Shown in pieces: positions 17,635 through 26,290 of a stretch of DNA of 64,000 nucleotides. The notes beneath the pieces were generated by a model, which searched no databases, was not told the origin of the DNA, and saw only the letters and a program-made list of their open reading frames with translations. Location: NCBI GenBank assembly GCA_026394195.1, contig JAPKYS010000055.1, forward strand, positions 1 through 64,000, given 5' to 3'. This stretch comes from a bacterium (GTDB taxonomy: Bacteria > Electryoneota > B3-LCP). The first letter of the stretch is position 1. Every line of letters begins with the position of its first letter. The translations under genes were made by a program, and so were the position numbers.

Positions 17635-18597
17635 TCATCGTCCCACGGTCACTACAAGGCAGTAGAGCGATCCAGCAGCGTCTAAAATCCAGAGCTGATC
17701 CTTGCGGAAGACCAGATCGATGAGGGTGACGTCGGCAGGCAGCCCCAAATCCTTGCGGGAGTAACTGATCAGGCTGGGCTCGTTCAAATCGTAGCGCCAG
17801 AGCAGGGAATCACCGCAAACCCACACCGCATCAGAAGCAACAGCTAATCCGCCGCGGCCGGAAACAGTATCGATCCTGAACATGCCCAAGTAGCTGCCGT
17901 ACTCGTCGAAATGCACCACCTGTCCACGAGCGTCCAGAACCCAGAAACCGACTTTAGGATCCAATTCAAGACGACGGGGTTGCAACAGAGATCCTCGGGA
18001 TTCCCCAAAATCGCCGAAACTGAACACCGGACCGCCGGAAGGATCCATTTTCAGGATGCGATCGTTACCGCCGTCGGCGATGAAAAGGTCGCCGCGTGGT
18101 CCGCTGAGCACAGAGAGAGGTCGCTCGAAGGCAAGTTCCGCCGCCGTCCCATCCAGGGAACGAAATTCCGCCAGATAGTGCAATTCGCGATTCATGCGAA
18201 CGACGCGGTCGTTGCCGCGATCTGCCACGAAGACGTCAAGCCCGGAAACGGCGCAAACGTCGGTTGGGTCGGAGAATTGTTCCGTGCCTGATCCAGGTCC
18301 TCCGAATTGGTTCAGCAGCAATCCATCCAGCCGCAGCCGCGCCACCGCGGAAGAGCCTTGATCCAGGAGATAGATGAAATCTGCCGGACTGATGGAAAAA
18401 GCAACCGGTGAGCGCGGAGTAAATCCGTTATAGGGAGGGTGAAATTCGGCGGTCTGGCTGAAGTGAACACCAGCCGGGCAGGGTATGGAGAGAAGCAGGA
18501 TTGCCAAACTCAACCCGATGAATGTCGCAATCCTGCTTTTTCCGGTTCTCTCAAACGGCAGGTTTATTTTTCTTGATAGCCAACTGGTAGATTTCAA
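17635..18597 (-). CDS. Secreted NHL-repeat beta-propeller protein
   Basis: A 320-residue protein with an N-terminal hydrophobic segment (residues about 23-42, ending PCPAG) and five to six NHL-type repeats: FADPTDV-like openings, VFVADRGNDRVVRM and LFIADGGNDRILKM are clear copies, followed by more divergent blades. NHL propellers bind proteins or ligands and often sit in the periplasm. The only in-frame start that keeps the signal segment is the TTG at 18597, inside the last 47 bases of glgA, so it is translated from within the glgA message. Its stop abuts the GTG of the giant barrel gene. This arrangement suggests a functional set with the barrel and the BamA/TamA-like protein, possibly as a periplasmic chaperone or plug. 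Confidence is good for the fold, low for the role. Confidence 0.8.
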   Translation of the reverse strand: MKSTSWLSRKINLPFERTGKSRIATFIGLSLAILLLSIPCPAGVHFSQTAEFHPPYNGFTPRSPVAFSISPADFIYLLDQGSSAVARLRLDGLLLNQFGGPGSGTEQFSDPTDVCAVSGLDVFVADRGNDRVVRMNRELHYLAEFRSLDGTAAELAFERPLSVLSGPRGDLFIADGGNDRILKMDPSGGPVFSFGDFGESRGSLLQPRRLELDPKVGFWVLDARGQVVHFDEYGSYLGMFRIDTVSGRGGLAVASDAVWVCGDSLLWRYDLNEPSLISYSRKDLGLPADVTLIDLVFRKDQLWILDAAGSLYCLVVTVGR

Positions 18598-20050
18598 TAT
18601 ACTTCTTGGCTGATGATTGCCAGGAGAAATCCTGATTCATGCCACGTAGCTGCAGCTTCTTCCAATTCTGCTGTTTCTGATAGTAGGCTAAGGCGCGCTG
18701 GATGGCGTCTAACATCGCTTCTGCGGAGTAGTCTGCGAATGAGAAACCCGTGCCGGTATCGGGATTGGTGGTGACGTCCAGCACGGTATCAGCCAGACCA
18801 CCGGTCGAACGCACGATGGGCACGGTTCCATACATGAAACTGTACATCTGGTTCAAACCGCAGGGTTCATAGCGCGAGGGCATGAGAAACATGTCGCTGC
18901 CCGCTTCGATCTGGTGCGCCAGTTGATTATTAAAAGTCAGATGGACTGAGAACTTGGCGGGATGCTTCTTCACGGCGTCGGCGAACAGATCGTGGTATTT
19001 CTTATCACCGGTACCCAATACTACCATCTGCATGTTCAATTCACTGATCTGATCGAAGACTTCATTGATTAAATCGAAGCCTTTCTGATCGGCGAGCCGG
19101 GAGATTATGCCGATCAAAGGGACCCTTGGATCAAATTTCAGCCCGCATTGATCAAGCAATGCCTTCTTGTTCTCTTCCTTGCCCTTGAGATCCTGCCGTG
19201 TGAACTTCTGCGCAATTAGGGAGTCCAGTTCCGGGTTCCAGATGTCGTCGTCAATTCCGTTGAGGATACCGAACAGATCCTCTTTGCGGTCTCGCAGCAC
19301 ACCTTCGAGCCCAAATCCATATTCATCAGATACCTGGATTTCCTTGGCGTACGTTTCGCTGACGGTAGTGATAACGTTGCTGTAGGATATCCCAGCCTTC
19401 AGGAAGTTGAATCGATCGTAAAACTCTATCGGCGACATCGAGTAAAACAGGCTTTCCGACAGCCCGGCGTTATGAACGGTCTGCTTGGAGAAAATTCCCT
19501 GGTAACCGACATTGTGGATGGAAAGCACTGTGGCGGTTTTGCTGAAGAAGGGGTCGTCCTTGTAAAGCGTCTTCAGGTAGAGCGGGATTCCTGTGGTTTG
19601 CCAGTCGTTACAATGGATGACGTCAGGCTGCCAGCTCAGGACTTTGGTCATCTCCAGAACCGCCCGGCTGAAAAGCAAAAATCGAAGGTCGTTATTCTCA
19701 TAATCTCGCCCGGTCTGCGCGTCTTGATAGAGACCTTCGCCGTTGTAAAAATCCGGATAATCAACAAAATAAACCTGCACTTTTGTATCCGGGATGGAAG
19801 CACATTTGATCGAAACGGTGTGCGTTTTATTCCCCAGAGGCACAACGATGCTGCGCAGGCGCACGACTTCCCGCAGCTTGAACTTGGCGTCCTTGATGGA
19901 TTCGTACTTTGGCATGATCACGCGAACGTCATGTCCCAGGCTGTGAAGATGCTTGGGTAGAGCGCCGGCAACGTCAGCCAAACCGCCAGTCTTGGCAAAG
20001 GGAACTACTTCACTCGAGGCGAATAGAATTTTATATTTTTTTTTCGGCAT
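18551..20050 (-). CDS. glgA: Glycogen synthase (GT5)
   Basis: A 499-residue starch/glycogen synthase. The N-terminal ADP-glucose binding motif KTGGLADVAGALPKHL (residues about 20-35), the NDWQTTGIPLYL segment, the GIDDDIWNP motif, and the C-terminal GSDMFLMPSRYEPCGLNQ and STGGLADTV motifs are all intact. It extends alpha-1,4-glucan from ADP-glucose in the cytoplasm. The ATG at 20050 is the family start (MPKKKYKILFASSEVVPFAKTGG region). glgC and glgB are not nearby. It heads the transcript from the promoter at 20108-20136 and its 3' end overlaps the NHL gene, so a storage-polymer enzyme is unexpectedly tied to an outer-membrane operon. Confidence 0.96.
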   Translation of the reverse strand: MPKKKYKILFASSEVVPFAKTGGLADVAGALPKHLHSLGHDVRVIMPKYESIKDAKFKLREVVRLRSIVVPLGNKTHTVSIKCASIPDTKVQVYFVDYPDFYNGEGLYQDAQTGRDYENNDLRFLLFSRAVLEMTKVLSWQPDVIHCNDWQTTGIPLYLKTLYKDDPFFSKTATVLSIHNVGYQGIFSKQTVHNAGLSESLFYSMSPIEFYDRFNFLKAGISYSNVITTVSETYAKEIQVSDEYGFGLEGVLRDRKEDLFGILNGIDDDIWNPELDSLIAQKFTRQDLKGKEENKKALLDQCGLKFDPRVPLIGIISRLADQKGFDLINEVFDQISELNMQMVVLGTGDKKYHDLFADAVKKHPAKFSVHLTFNNQLAHQIEAGSDMFLMPSRYEPCGLNQMYSFMYGTVPIVRSTGGLADTVLDVTTNPDTGTGFSFADYSAEAMLDAIQRALAYYQKQQNWKKLQLRGMNQDFSWQSSAKKYIEIYQLAIKKNKPAV

Positions 20051-20107
20051 AAAGCATATCTTCCGGGTGGATCAAGGTGAGAATTCTCGATTTGTTTCAG
20101 ATTACTT

Positions 20108-20136
20108 AATATAAGAAAAAATTCAAGTTAAATCAA
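20108..20136 (-). promoter_or_regulatory. Promoter for glgA and the barrel operon
   Basis: On the minus strand TTGATT (-35, 20131-20136) and TATATT (-10, 20108-20113) are separated by exactly 17 bases. The region lies between the stop of the diguanylate cyclase gene and the glgA ATG, and slightly overlaps the last codons of the former. The 5' leader would be about 50 bases. Confidence 0.65.
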
Positions 20137-21728
20137 GCGGAACCTCCCGTTTTTGCCGGTACACAGCGGTTTCGGCCGCTCTGTTTTGCCTGGTAGAGCA
20201 CGGCATCTGCCTTGTTGAACATCTCTTTGTAACTCTTTAGTTCCGGAAAATTCGCCGCCACCCCGAGAGAAATGGTCAATAGTCCACCGGGTTGGTGTTG
20301 TTCGTTGGCAAAACGTTGAACTTCCACTTCCCGGCGGATTTTTTCAGCGACGATCATTCCGTTCTCCAGGCTGATTTCCGGCAGCAACAGGGCAAATTCT
20401 TCGCCTCCCCAGCGCGCCACCAAGTCCATCTCGCGGACGGAGGCTCGGATCGTTTTTGCCACCTTCATCAGGACACGATCACCCGCCAGGTGACCGTTGG
20501 TATCATTGTAGTGCTTGAAATAATCGATATCGATGAGGATCAGCGAGAGCCAATTGCGGTAACGGCGGGCACGGGTGAACTCTTTCTGCAACTGTTCCAT
20601 GAAATAACGGTGATTGTACAAACCCGTCAGACCGTCAATCGTCGCCATTTTTTCGGCTTCCTGGTAGCGTGAAGCCCAGTAGAGTCCCCGCATCAAGATG
20701 GCTCCGCAGGTGGAAAGCCAATCTCTGAGCTGGGCGTCGAATTCGGTTTTGCCGGAAAAGAATATTTTAAGGACCCCGCCGCTCTTTCCATTCAGCAGCA
20801 GCGGCGTCAGTGCGCCAGTATTCAACGACATGATCCTGAGCAGCTCCGGGTTCTCGATATACTCTTCACAATGCTCCTGATGGATCACCACCGGCAGGCG
20901 TCTGCGTGCAAGAGTCTTGCTGAATGAATCCTTCAGGATGATCGAGAGCAGTCTTCCGCCGTAGCCGGTGTCGTTCCGAACCCAGTTGGGTGACACGTTT
21001 TCAATCGGCAGCAATTCCGATTGCAAAGTTACTTCCAGGTAGTCATAACGGAGTCTTTCCTTGAGCATTTCCCCGAATATCTGCACGATTTCATTCGGAT
21101 TGAACAGATGCCCCAGGTTTTGTTCCAATTCAAAATTGAAGCTGGTCAACGAGAGAGTGCGCAGAGTTTTTCGCAGTTGCAGCGCGCTGACCTGGGCGGC
21201 GTTAAGACCCAGAAATACCCAGGGCGAAACCTTACTTTTTGCTGGTAGGCACTCTGCGATGGTCTGCAGCAGTTCAGCCTTGCCTTCTGCACGAAGCACC
21301 CGCTCAAGATAACCTTTCACGAACTGCTGCACACAGCGAGTGGTCGTGGTCAGGAATACGTCAACCAGAGGTGGGACCGAATCCGGGGAGGCGGCGCCTA
21401 CGGGATTCGGAGCCTGGGCGAGCAGAAAAATTAATCGACGATGATCCGCTGCCAATATTAACAGCTCAAAAGGCTCTTGCAGGGATAGGCTGACCAGTTT
21501 GTCGGATTGCCTGTACCAGAGTGTGGGATGCGCTTTCGCTTCGGCGCCGATACGCTTCAGCAGTGGTGCGAAATCAGGACGTGCAGAGGCAACCAGTACA
21601 AGTGTTTTTTGGTCATTGCGTCGGAAGGCATCCAGGATACTGTTCCCCAGGACTTGCACCAGGTCGGCGGAGAATCTGCCCCGATGGGAATCCTTCCCGC
21701 AGAGCTTAAGAGCTTCTTTTATATTCAA
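20133..21728 (-). CDS. Diguanylate cyclase with N-terminal sensor region
   Basis: A 531-residue cytoplasmic protein. The C-terminal GGDEF domain (about residues 365-525) has the active-site motif GGEEF at 441-445, the preceding inhibitory RxxD site (REMD, 432-435), DGLTGLYNHRYF and the metal-binding DIDYFKHYND, so it should make cyclic di-GMP and be feedback-inhibited. Residues 1-350 have no membrane span; the middle part (about 190-345) may be a GAF-like sensor, but similarity is weak. The start is TTG at 21728, with no better alternative seen. It follows hutI by about 50 bases and may share its transcript. No EAL or HD-GYP phosphodiesterase is encoded in the window. Confidence 0.88.
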   Translation of the reverse strand: MNIKEALKLCGKDSHRGRFSADLVQVLGNSILDAFRRNDQKTLVLVASARPDFAPLLKRIGAEAKAHPTLWYRQSDKLVSLSLQEPFELLILAADHRRLIFLLAQAPNPVGAASPDSVPPLVDVFLTTTTRCVQQFVKGYLERVLRAEGKAELLQTIAECLPAKSKVSPWVFLGLNAAQVSALQLRKTLRTLSLTSFNFELEQNLGHLFNPNEIVQIFGEMLKERLRYDYLEVTLQSELLPIENVSPNWVRNDTGYGGRLLSIILKDSFSKTLARRRLPVVIHQEHCEEYIENPELLRIMSLNTGALTPLLLNGKSGGVLKIFFSGKTEFDAQLRDWLSTCGAILMRGLYWASRYQEAEKMATIDGLTGLYNHRYFMEQLQKEFTRARRYRNWLSLILIDIDYFKHYNDTNGHLAGDRVLMKVAKTIRASVREMDLVARWGGEEFALLLPEISLENGMIVAEKIRREVEVQRFANEQHQPGGLLTISLGVAANFPELKSYKEMFNKADAVLYQAKQSGRNRCVPAKTGGSA

Positions 21729-21777
21729 CTTCGATCCCGTTTGAAGGATTGGAAGTTCAGCTTCGATTTGATCGAAA

Positions 21778-23010
21778 TTATACCCGCATTCCTTTACGTA
21801 TCACCAGCGAACCATTTTTGTAAACCTCTCTGACCATATTCATTCCGTAATTATAGGGGATCAGTCGTTCATCGGAGTAATCCCAAACGACGAAATCAGC
21901 CTGCTTTTGCGGATGCAGGGATCCGATGCGATGGTTCAGTCTCAAGGCGTATGCGCCCCCCAGAGTAGCAGACCAGAGCGCTTCACGAATAGTCATCTTG
22001 CAGAAGACGCAAGCCAACGTTATAATTAGAGCGAGGTTTTGCGTCGGTGAACTGCCTGGATTGAAATCGGTCGCCAGCGCAACCTTGCCGCCCATTTCGA
22101 GAATGCGGCGAGCTGGAGGATAACGGGTCAATCCCAGAAAAACGACCGCTCCGGGCAGCAGAGTGAAAACCACACCCGCTTCAACCATCCGTTCGATGCC
22201 GATCTCTGAGATGAAATCCAAATGTTCCGCAGATGCGGCTCCGACTTCAGCCGCAAGTTCAGCTCCACCCGTATAAGTGAGCTGATCTGCGTGAATTTTA
22301 GGGATCAGACCGTATCTTTTGCCCGTTTCCAGCACTACCCGGGATTCTTCGACCGAAAATACCCCGCGTTCGCAGAATACGTCGCAGAATTGAGCCAGTT
22401 TATTTTCAGCCGCCGCCGGTATGATCTCGTTGACGACCACGTCCAGATACTTCCGGCGGTTTTCCCTGTATTCATCGGGGATTTCATGAGCCGCCAACAG
22501 GGTCGGAATCAGTTCCAAGGGGTGCTGATCGCCGCAGCGCTTGAGGGCGCGCAATTGTTTCAGCTCCTGATCAAGGGATAAACCATACCCTGATTTCGCC
22601 TCGACGGTGGTGATGCCATAGCGAAGGAACGTATCCAGTCTCGGCAGCATGCGGAGCACCAGCTCGTCTTCGGAGAGAGCTCTCAGGGAACGCACCGAGG
22701 ACCGGATACCGCCGCCCGAGGCCGCGATCTCCTTGTAACTGCTGCCTCGGTTGCGCAGTTCGAATTCTCCGGCGCGAAACTCGGCGAAAGCCGGGTGCGT
22801 GTGGCTGTCAACCAGGCCCGGAGTGACCAGCATTCCTTCCGCATCGACGATCTCCGTGCCGGATACCCTCGCCTCAGGCAGGATTTCGCTTTCGCTGCCG
22901 CAGGCAATGATCTCCCGATCGAAGAGAATTGCCGCGTCGGAGATCTCCTCGAACGAGCCATCCGGCTTGGGATTCAGCAGTTTACCGATGTTTTTAAGAC
23001 AGGTTGGCAT
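21778..23010 (-). CDS. hutI: Imidazolonepropionase
   Basis: A 410-residue amidohydrolase-superfamily enzyme. Metal and substrate motifs are present: TPGLVDSHTHPAF (about residue 62-75), GYGLSLDQELK, IPKIHADQLTYTGGAELAAE, SAEHLDFI and the metal Asp in ALATDFNPGSSPT. It hydrolyses 4-imidazolone-5-propanoate to N-formimino-L-glutamate in the third step of histidine degradation, with urocanate hydratase encoded 5 kb away at 28.0-29.7 kb. hutH and the last hut step are not in the window. Between the two hut genes lie a secreted protein, a flavodiiron protein and a toxin-antitoxin patch, suggesting that an originally compact hut locus was broken up by accessory DNA. Confidence 0.95.
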   Translation of the reverse strand: MPTCLKNIGKLLNPKPDGSFEEISDAAILFDREIIACGSESEILPEARVSGTEIVDAEGMLVTPGLVDSHTHPAFAEFRAGEFELRNRGSSYKEIAASGGGIRSSVRSLRALSEDELVLRMLPRLDTFLRYGITTVEAKSGYGLSLDQELKQLRALKRCGDQHPLELIPTLLAAHEIPDEYRENRRKYLDVVVNEIIPAAAENKLAQFCDVFCERGVFSVEESRVVLETGKRYGLIPKIHADQLTYTGGAELAAEVGAASAEHLDFISEIGIERMVEAGVVFTLLPGAVVFLGLTRYPPARRILEMGGKVALATDFNPGSSPTQNLALIITLACVFCKMTIREALWSATLGGAYALRLNHRIGSLHPQKQADFVVWDYSDERLIPYNYGMNMVREVYKNGSLVIRKGMRV

Positions 23011-23092
23011 GTGGATATATATTTCGGAAATGAAATTAACTTATCTGAGTTTATGATTTGAAAGATTCTTGATTCTATTAATATTCTATTGC

Positions 23093-24229
23093 TTAAGGTA
23101 AGTACAGTTTTTCGATCTCAAAACGATCCCAATCTCGAATCCCGATCAGGATAAAACCCATGGGCGGTTTCTTGACAAGCCGTGCGAAACTATAACCGCA
23201 AAAGGTACCCCAACTCTTCCATCGTTCGTACAATTGTTTCCCTTTTGCATCCGTAGAAAAAAAGTGCATTGTGCTGCTATCAGACATTCGCTGATAAATT
23301 TCCGAGCCAAGGAGAATAAATCCATTCTCAGCTGTCTTGGTCAAGGCTACACAACGGTTGCCTTGCTTGTTGAAATAAACTTTCTCGGTGGTCTTATTTT
23401 TCTTTTGAATTATCAATCTTATCTGTCCCACGGCGGCATCTGTAGTGGCAATAGCGAAACCATCAGGGATTACACACATCCCCGCGAAATCATCCCCCCC
23501 GGGGTGGCTATAGATTTTTGCCCAAATGCTGTCTCCTGAGGAATTCGTCCGAAGTACAAATAATTCCCACAGCTTCGATTCCGATGAAAATATTTTCCCC
23601 CCTAATAAATAAGTCCCGTCTGTCGCGGTCTCCAGACTGCAAAGGCTTTCAGTATCAGCAAAACCAAACCACTTCACCCATTGGACATTACCTGCATTCG
23701 TCAATTTATAAAGATAAAAATAAGTTATCTGGTCGCCCGACATGTACCTATTTCCTGCTAATAAATAGTCGCCATACTTGGTGACTGACAAAAACAGTGG
23801 TGATTCACGCTGAATGTGGTCTATCGATTTTTTCCAAATTGGGTTGCCCAGAGAATCTGTTTTCATAAGCCGGACGCCCATGTTTAAATTATAGTTCCGG
23901 GCAGTATCAGTACAGGCGATAAGGAGGTTGCCTGCGTTATCTTGGATGATCGAATTATCGTCTGCAAATATTAAGTCGTAATAAATTCTTTCTTGGACGA
24001 CGAAACCGTTGATATCTACAAGAGTGAGTCTAAGATTCCCTTTATGACTGTACTCACCTCTGATTCCGCTCAGCATGGCGAATCTGCCACTTTGCGTTTC
24101 AATGACTTTTTCAAAGCCACCGATGGATTCTGAGTACCGTTCCCTTAGGCTTGCGGTTGTATCGCCATGTGAAAGGACCGGAAAACAAAGAGCGAATAAG
24201 AGAAGAATTCTCGTTTGTATAGAGTTCAT
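23093..24229 (-). CDS. Secreted protein with propeller-like repeats, function unknown
   Basis: From the ATG at 24229 (AGGTGG lies eight bases upstream) the protein has 378 residues, with a signal peptide (NSIQTRILLLFALCFPVLSHG). It contains degenerate repeats of about 55 residues built around phrases such as RLMKTDSLGNPIWKKS, LYKLTNAGNVQWVKW, VLRTNSSGDSIWAKI and GDYLLAGN, the same design as the six-repeat protein at 61.4-62.7 kb (DVYLIKTDANGNSVW). Unlike that protein, it has no C-terminal sorting domain and ends at IEKLYLP. It is likely to fold as a beta-propeller outside the cytoplasm; ligand and partner are unknown. Codon usage and A/T content look higher than in the flanking hut and flavodiiron genes. 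Confidence 0.72.
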   Translation of the reverse strand: MNSIQTRILLLFALCFPVLSHGDTTASLRERYSESIGGFEKVIETQSGRFAMLSGIRGEYSHKGNLRLTLVDINGFVVQERIYYDLIFADDNSIIQDNAGNLLIACTDTARNYNLNMGVRLMKTDSLGNPIWKKSIDHIQRESPLFLSVTKYGDYLLAGNRYMSGDQITYFYLYKLTNAGNVQWVKWFGFADTESLCSLETATDGTYLLGGKIFSSESKLWELFVLRTNSSGDSIWAKIYSHPGGDDFAGMCVIPDGFAIATTDAAVGQIRLIIQKKNKTTEKVYFNKQGNRCVALTKTAENGFILLGSEIYQRMSDSSTMHFFSTDAKGKQLYERWKSWGTFCGYSFARLVKKPPMGFILIGIRDWDRFEIEKLYLP

Positions 24230-24274
24230 TCCTCCCGCCACCTATCTGGGTTTATCGCCCGAAATTATCAGTAC

Positions 24275-25456
24275 TTACGACATTAACTTCAAACTTCTGT
24301 GTTTTTCTGCAATCGCCTTCGCCATACCTTCCACTGCTTCAAAATCAGCCGCTCGAGGCAGCCCTTTGCAGATCACCGGATCGATCATTTCCAGCTTCAG
24401 ATTGGGGATCAGCGCCGCGATCTGTTCCGGCAACTTACTACCCCAGCCATACGATCCGATCACCGACGCAAACTTCAGTTTGGGGCGCAGAGCATTGACC
24501 AGCGAGGCCGCGTAGACGATCAACGGATGCGGTCCCGCCAGAACCACCGGCGTGCCAATGACGATGGTAGCGGCATCCACCAACGCTGAAGCCAGGCGTC
24601 CCAGATCCGTTACGGTCATGTCGAAGGGGATGACGGTGACGCCTTCCTGCGTCAGCGCAGCCGTCAGGCGATCGACCAGCTTGCCGGTGCTGCCGTGCAT
24701 GGATATATAGGGGATCAGAGCCACGTTCCTGGGATTATCCGATAACCAATCCAGGTAAGCATCGACGATGAAGGCGGGTTTGTGGTAGATCGGTCCGTGG
24801 CTGGGCGCGATCAGCTCTATGTCCAGGCTCTTGATCTTTTCGATGTTCTTCTTGATCATGCCGGCGAAAGGCATCATGATTTCGGCGTAATAGCGGCGCG
24901 CTCCTTCGTAGACGCGGGCTTCATCCACGGCGTAGAGGTCGCTGGTAGCCAGATGCGAACCGAAGAAATCGCAGCTGAAGAGGATGCGGTCTTCCGGCAG
25001 ATAGGTGGACATGGTTTCGGGCCAGTGCACCCAGGGCGTAAACAGAAACTTCAGCGTCTTGTCGCCCAGGCTGATGCTCTCGCCATCCGCCACGACGATG
25101 AATTTATCGTCCGGGATTTCCAGCAGGTCGATCAGCATCGCCTTGGCTTTGGCGTTGGTGACGACCTTTGCGTCCGGATATTTCTGCAGAACGGCCGGAA
25201 TGGCTCCGGAGTGATCCTGTTCAGCGTGGTGAGCGACCAGATAGTCGATCTTAGGGACGTCCTTAAGCTGCTCCAGCAGCACGTCGGTCATGGTGGGATC
25301 GACACTGTCCAGCAGAGCGGTCTTTTCGCTGCCCTTGATCAGGTAGGCATTGTAACTGGTGCCTTCCGGCAGCGGGATCAGCGAATCGAACAGGCGTCGG
25401 TTCCAGTCCACCGCTCCCAGTAAAAAGACATTAACTTTTATTTTGCGTGGGGTCAT
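24275..25456 (-). CDS. Flavodiiron protein (A-type flavoprotein; O2/NO reductase)
   Basis: A 393-residue two-domain protein. The N-terminal metallo-beta-lactamase-like domain has the diiron motif H77-x-E79-x-D81-H82 (HHAEQDHSG), then HWPETMSTYL, SCDFFGSH and IAPSHGP, so all usual iron ligands appear present. The C-terminal flavodoxin domain begins at IPYISMHGSTGKLVDRL and includes VIGTPVVLAGPHP and GSYGWGSK for FMN. There is no extra rubredoxin or flavin reductase domain. The enzyme reduces O2 to water or NO to N2O in the cytoplasm of anaerobes, using electrons from rubredoxin or a similar carrier, so it points to an anaerobic or microaerobic host. It appears to be a single-gene unit; no rubredoxin gene is adjacent. 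Confidence 0.93.
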   Translation of the reverse strand: MTPRKIKVNVFLLGAVDWNRRLFDSLIPLPEGTSYNAYLIKGSEKTALLDSVDPTMTDVLLEQLKDVPKIDYLVAHHAEQDHSGAIPAVLQKYPDAKVVTNAKAKAMLIDLLEIPDDKFIVVADGESISLGDKTLKFLFTPWVHWPETMSTYLPEDRILFSCDFFGSHLATSDLYAVDEARVYEGARRYYAEIMMPFAGMIKKNIEKIKSLDIELIAPSHGPIYHKPAFIVDAYLDWLSDNPRNVALIPYISMHGSTGKLVDRLTAALTQEGVTVIPFDMTVTDLGRLASALVDAATIVIGTPVVLAGPHPLIVYAASLVNALRPKLKFASVIGSYGWGSKLPEQIAALIPNLKLEMIDPVICKGLPRAADFEAVEGMAKAIAEKHRSLKLMS

Positions 25457-25520
25457 GGTGATTCTTTAGTTATTTCAAAGTTCAAAAATCAAGTTCTAAT
25501 GAACATGAAGGTTGTTCGTT

Positions 25521-25557
25521 GCGTCAGGTCTTGCGGCATAGCCGTGTGACCTGACGC
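25521..25557. repeat. Dispersed palindrome, family A (GTCAGGTC/GACCTGAC)
   Basis: Arms GCGTCAGGTC (25521-25530) and GACCTGACGC (25548-25557) are perfectly complementary; the inner part holds a second short stem (CGGC/GCCG). The same outer arms with different inner stems occur at 31949-31991, 38311-38351 and 38372-38406. In a common orientation the copies read GTCAGGTCAC...CAAGACCTGAC and are flanked by an AACG-rich tail. Confidence 0.75.
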
Positions 25558-25682
25558 TGGGAAAATTGTCGGAACCGCTGAAAACGCTGATTACGCTGAT
25601 GCCGCTGATGAAAAACGCCGCGCAGGGGTCGGGCTTGCCCCGACCCGAAGAGACCTTCCCACAGCAGAGCTGTGGGGCACCC
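25558..25682. repeat. Repeat patch after hicBA copy 1: 9-base periodic repeat plus two hairpins
   Basis: Three blocks. First, GGAACCGCTGAAAACGCTG-like sequence with a 9-base rhythm of CGCTGATxx units (25570-25622), shared with 26180-26247 and 26824-26866. Second, a hairpin with arms GGGTCGGG/CCCGACCC (25626-25646). Third, a hairpin with arms CCCACAGC/GCTGTGGG (25658-25676). Blocks two and three recur together at 26870-26920. No gene is visible in 25457-25740. Confidence 0.75.
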
Positions 25683-25740
25683 TGGCGTTCAGCTCATATC
25701 GCTTATGAAAAAGTGCTATTCCGCGTGACACCCCGGTAAA

Positions 25741-25950
25741 TCAACTTTCCTCGATGCTTTTCATCAATTGCTTTACCACCTTCGGGTGAAGGTTTCTTCC
25801 CGAATGAAACGGGATGACGACCCTGACAGCGCTCTTTTTATAAATGCGATGGCTGCCTCGACTGCGGATTAGCAGGAATCCCTCCTTTAAAAGCAGCTTC
25901 TCAGCTTGATTCGCTGTTATGATCAACTTGTCAGGCAACCTGCACCTCAT
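25741..25950 (-). CDS. hicA: HicA-family toxin (copy 1)
   Basis: A 69-residue basic protein with the double-stranded RNA-binding-like HicA fold: TANQAEKLLLKEGFLLIRSRGSHRIYK, in which the catalytic His follows GS (RSRGSHRIY), then VVIPFHSGRNLHPKVVKQLM. HicA toxins are mRNA interferases blocked by HicB. It starts inside the last 20 bases of hicB copy 1, so antitoxin is translated first; this hicB-hicA order is the reverse of the classical E. coli order and of the third module here at 42.3-42.7 kb. The residue pattern looks intact, so the toxin is probably active. Confidence 0.9.
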   Translation of the reverse strand: MRCRLPDKLIITANQAEKLLLKEGFLLIRSRGSHRIYKKSAVRVVIPFHSGRNLHPKVVKQLMKSIEES

Positions 25951-26155
25951 GAGTTGTCGTCAAAATTTCGCGATTGAGAGCGACTCTGCGCTCCTCATCC
26001 GACAACGTTTCCACATACAGGTCGATGGCTTCTTTGATGTTCGCCATCACCTCTTCAAACGAATCGCCCTGGCTCTGGCAGCCGTCCAGTTCCGGGCAGA
26101 AGGCATAGTAGCCATTCTCGTCTTTTTCGATGATGACGCTTACTTTATATGTCAT
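25931..26155 (-). CDS. hicB: HicB-family antitoxin (copy 1)
   Basis: A 74-residue protein with the HicB N-terminal partial RNase-H-like fold: YKVSVIIEKDENGYYAFCPELDGCQSQGDSFEEVMANIKEAIDLYVE. It has no recognisable C-terminal DNA-binding domain, unlike long HicB forms, so repression of its own promoter would need another route. GGAG lies seven bases before the ATG. It is paired with the overlapping hicA gene and is clearly related to hicB copy 2 (same FCPxLxGCxxQG core). Confidence 0.9.
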   Translation of the reverse strand: MTYKVSVIIEKDENGYYAFCPELDGCQSQGDSFEEVMANIKEAIDLYVETLSDEERRVALNREILTTTHEVQVA

Positions 26156-26179
26156 GAGTCTCTCCTTGCCAAGTTAGGT

Positions 26180-26275
26180 GGCTGGGAAAATTGTCGGAAC
26201 CGCTGAAAACGCTGATTGCGCTGATGCCGCTGATGAAAAACGCCGCGTAGGGATTGTCCGTCCACTGACGGATTG
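26180..26275. repeat. Repeat patch between hicBA copies 1 and 2
   Basis: 26180-26247 repeats 25555-25622 almost base for base (GAAAATTGTCGGAACCGCTG and the 9-base periodic tract). It is followed by a short imperfect inverted repeat, GTCCGTCCACTGACGGAT (26257-26274), related to ATCCGTCAGTTGACGGAT at 31870-31887. No gene is present here. Confidence 0.7.
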
Positions 26276-26290
26276 CTGCCGATTAATTCG

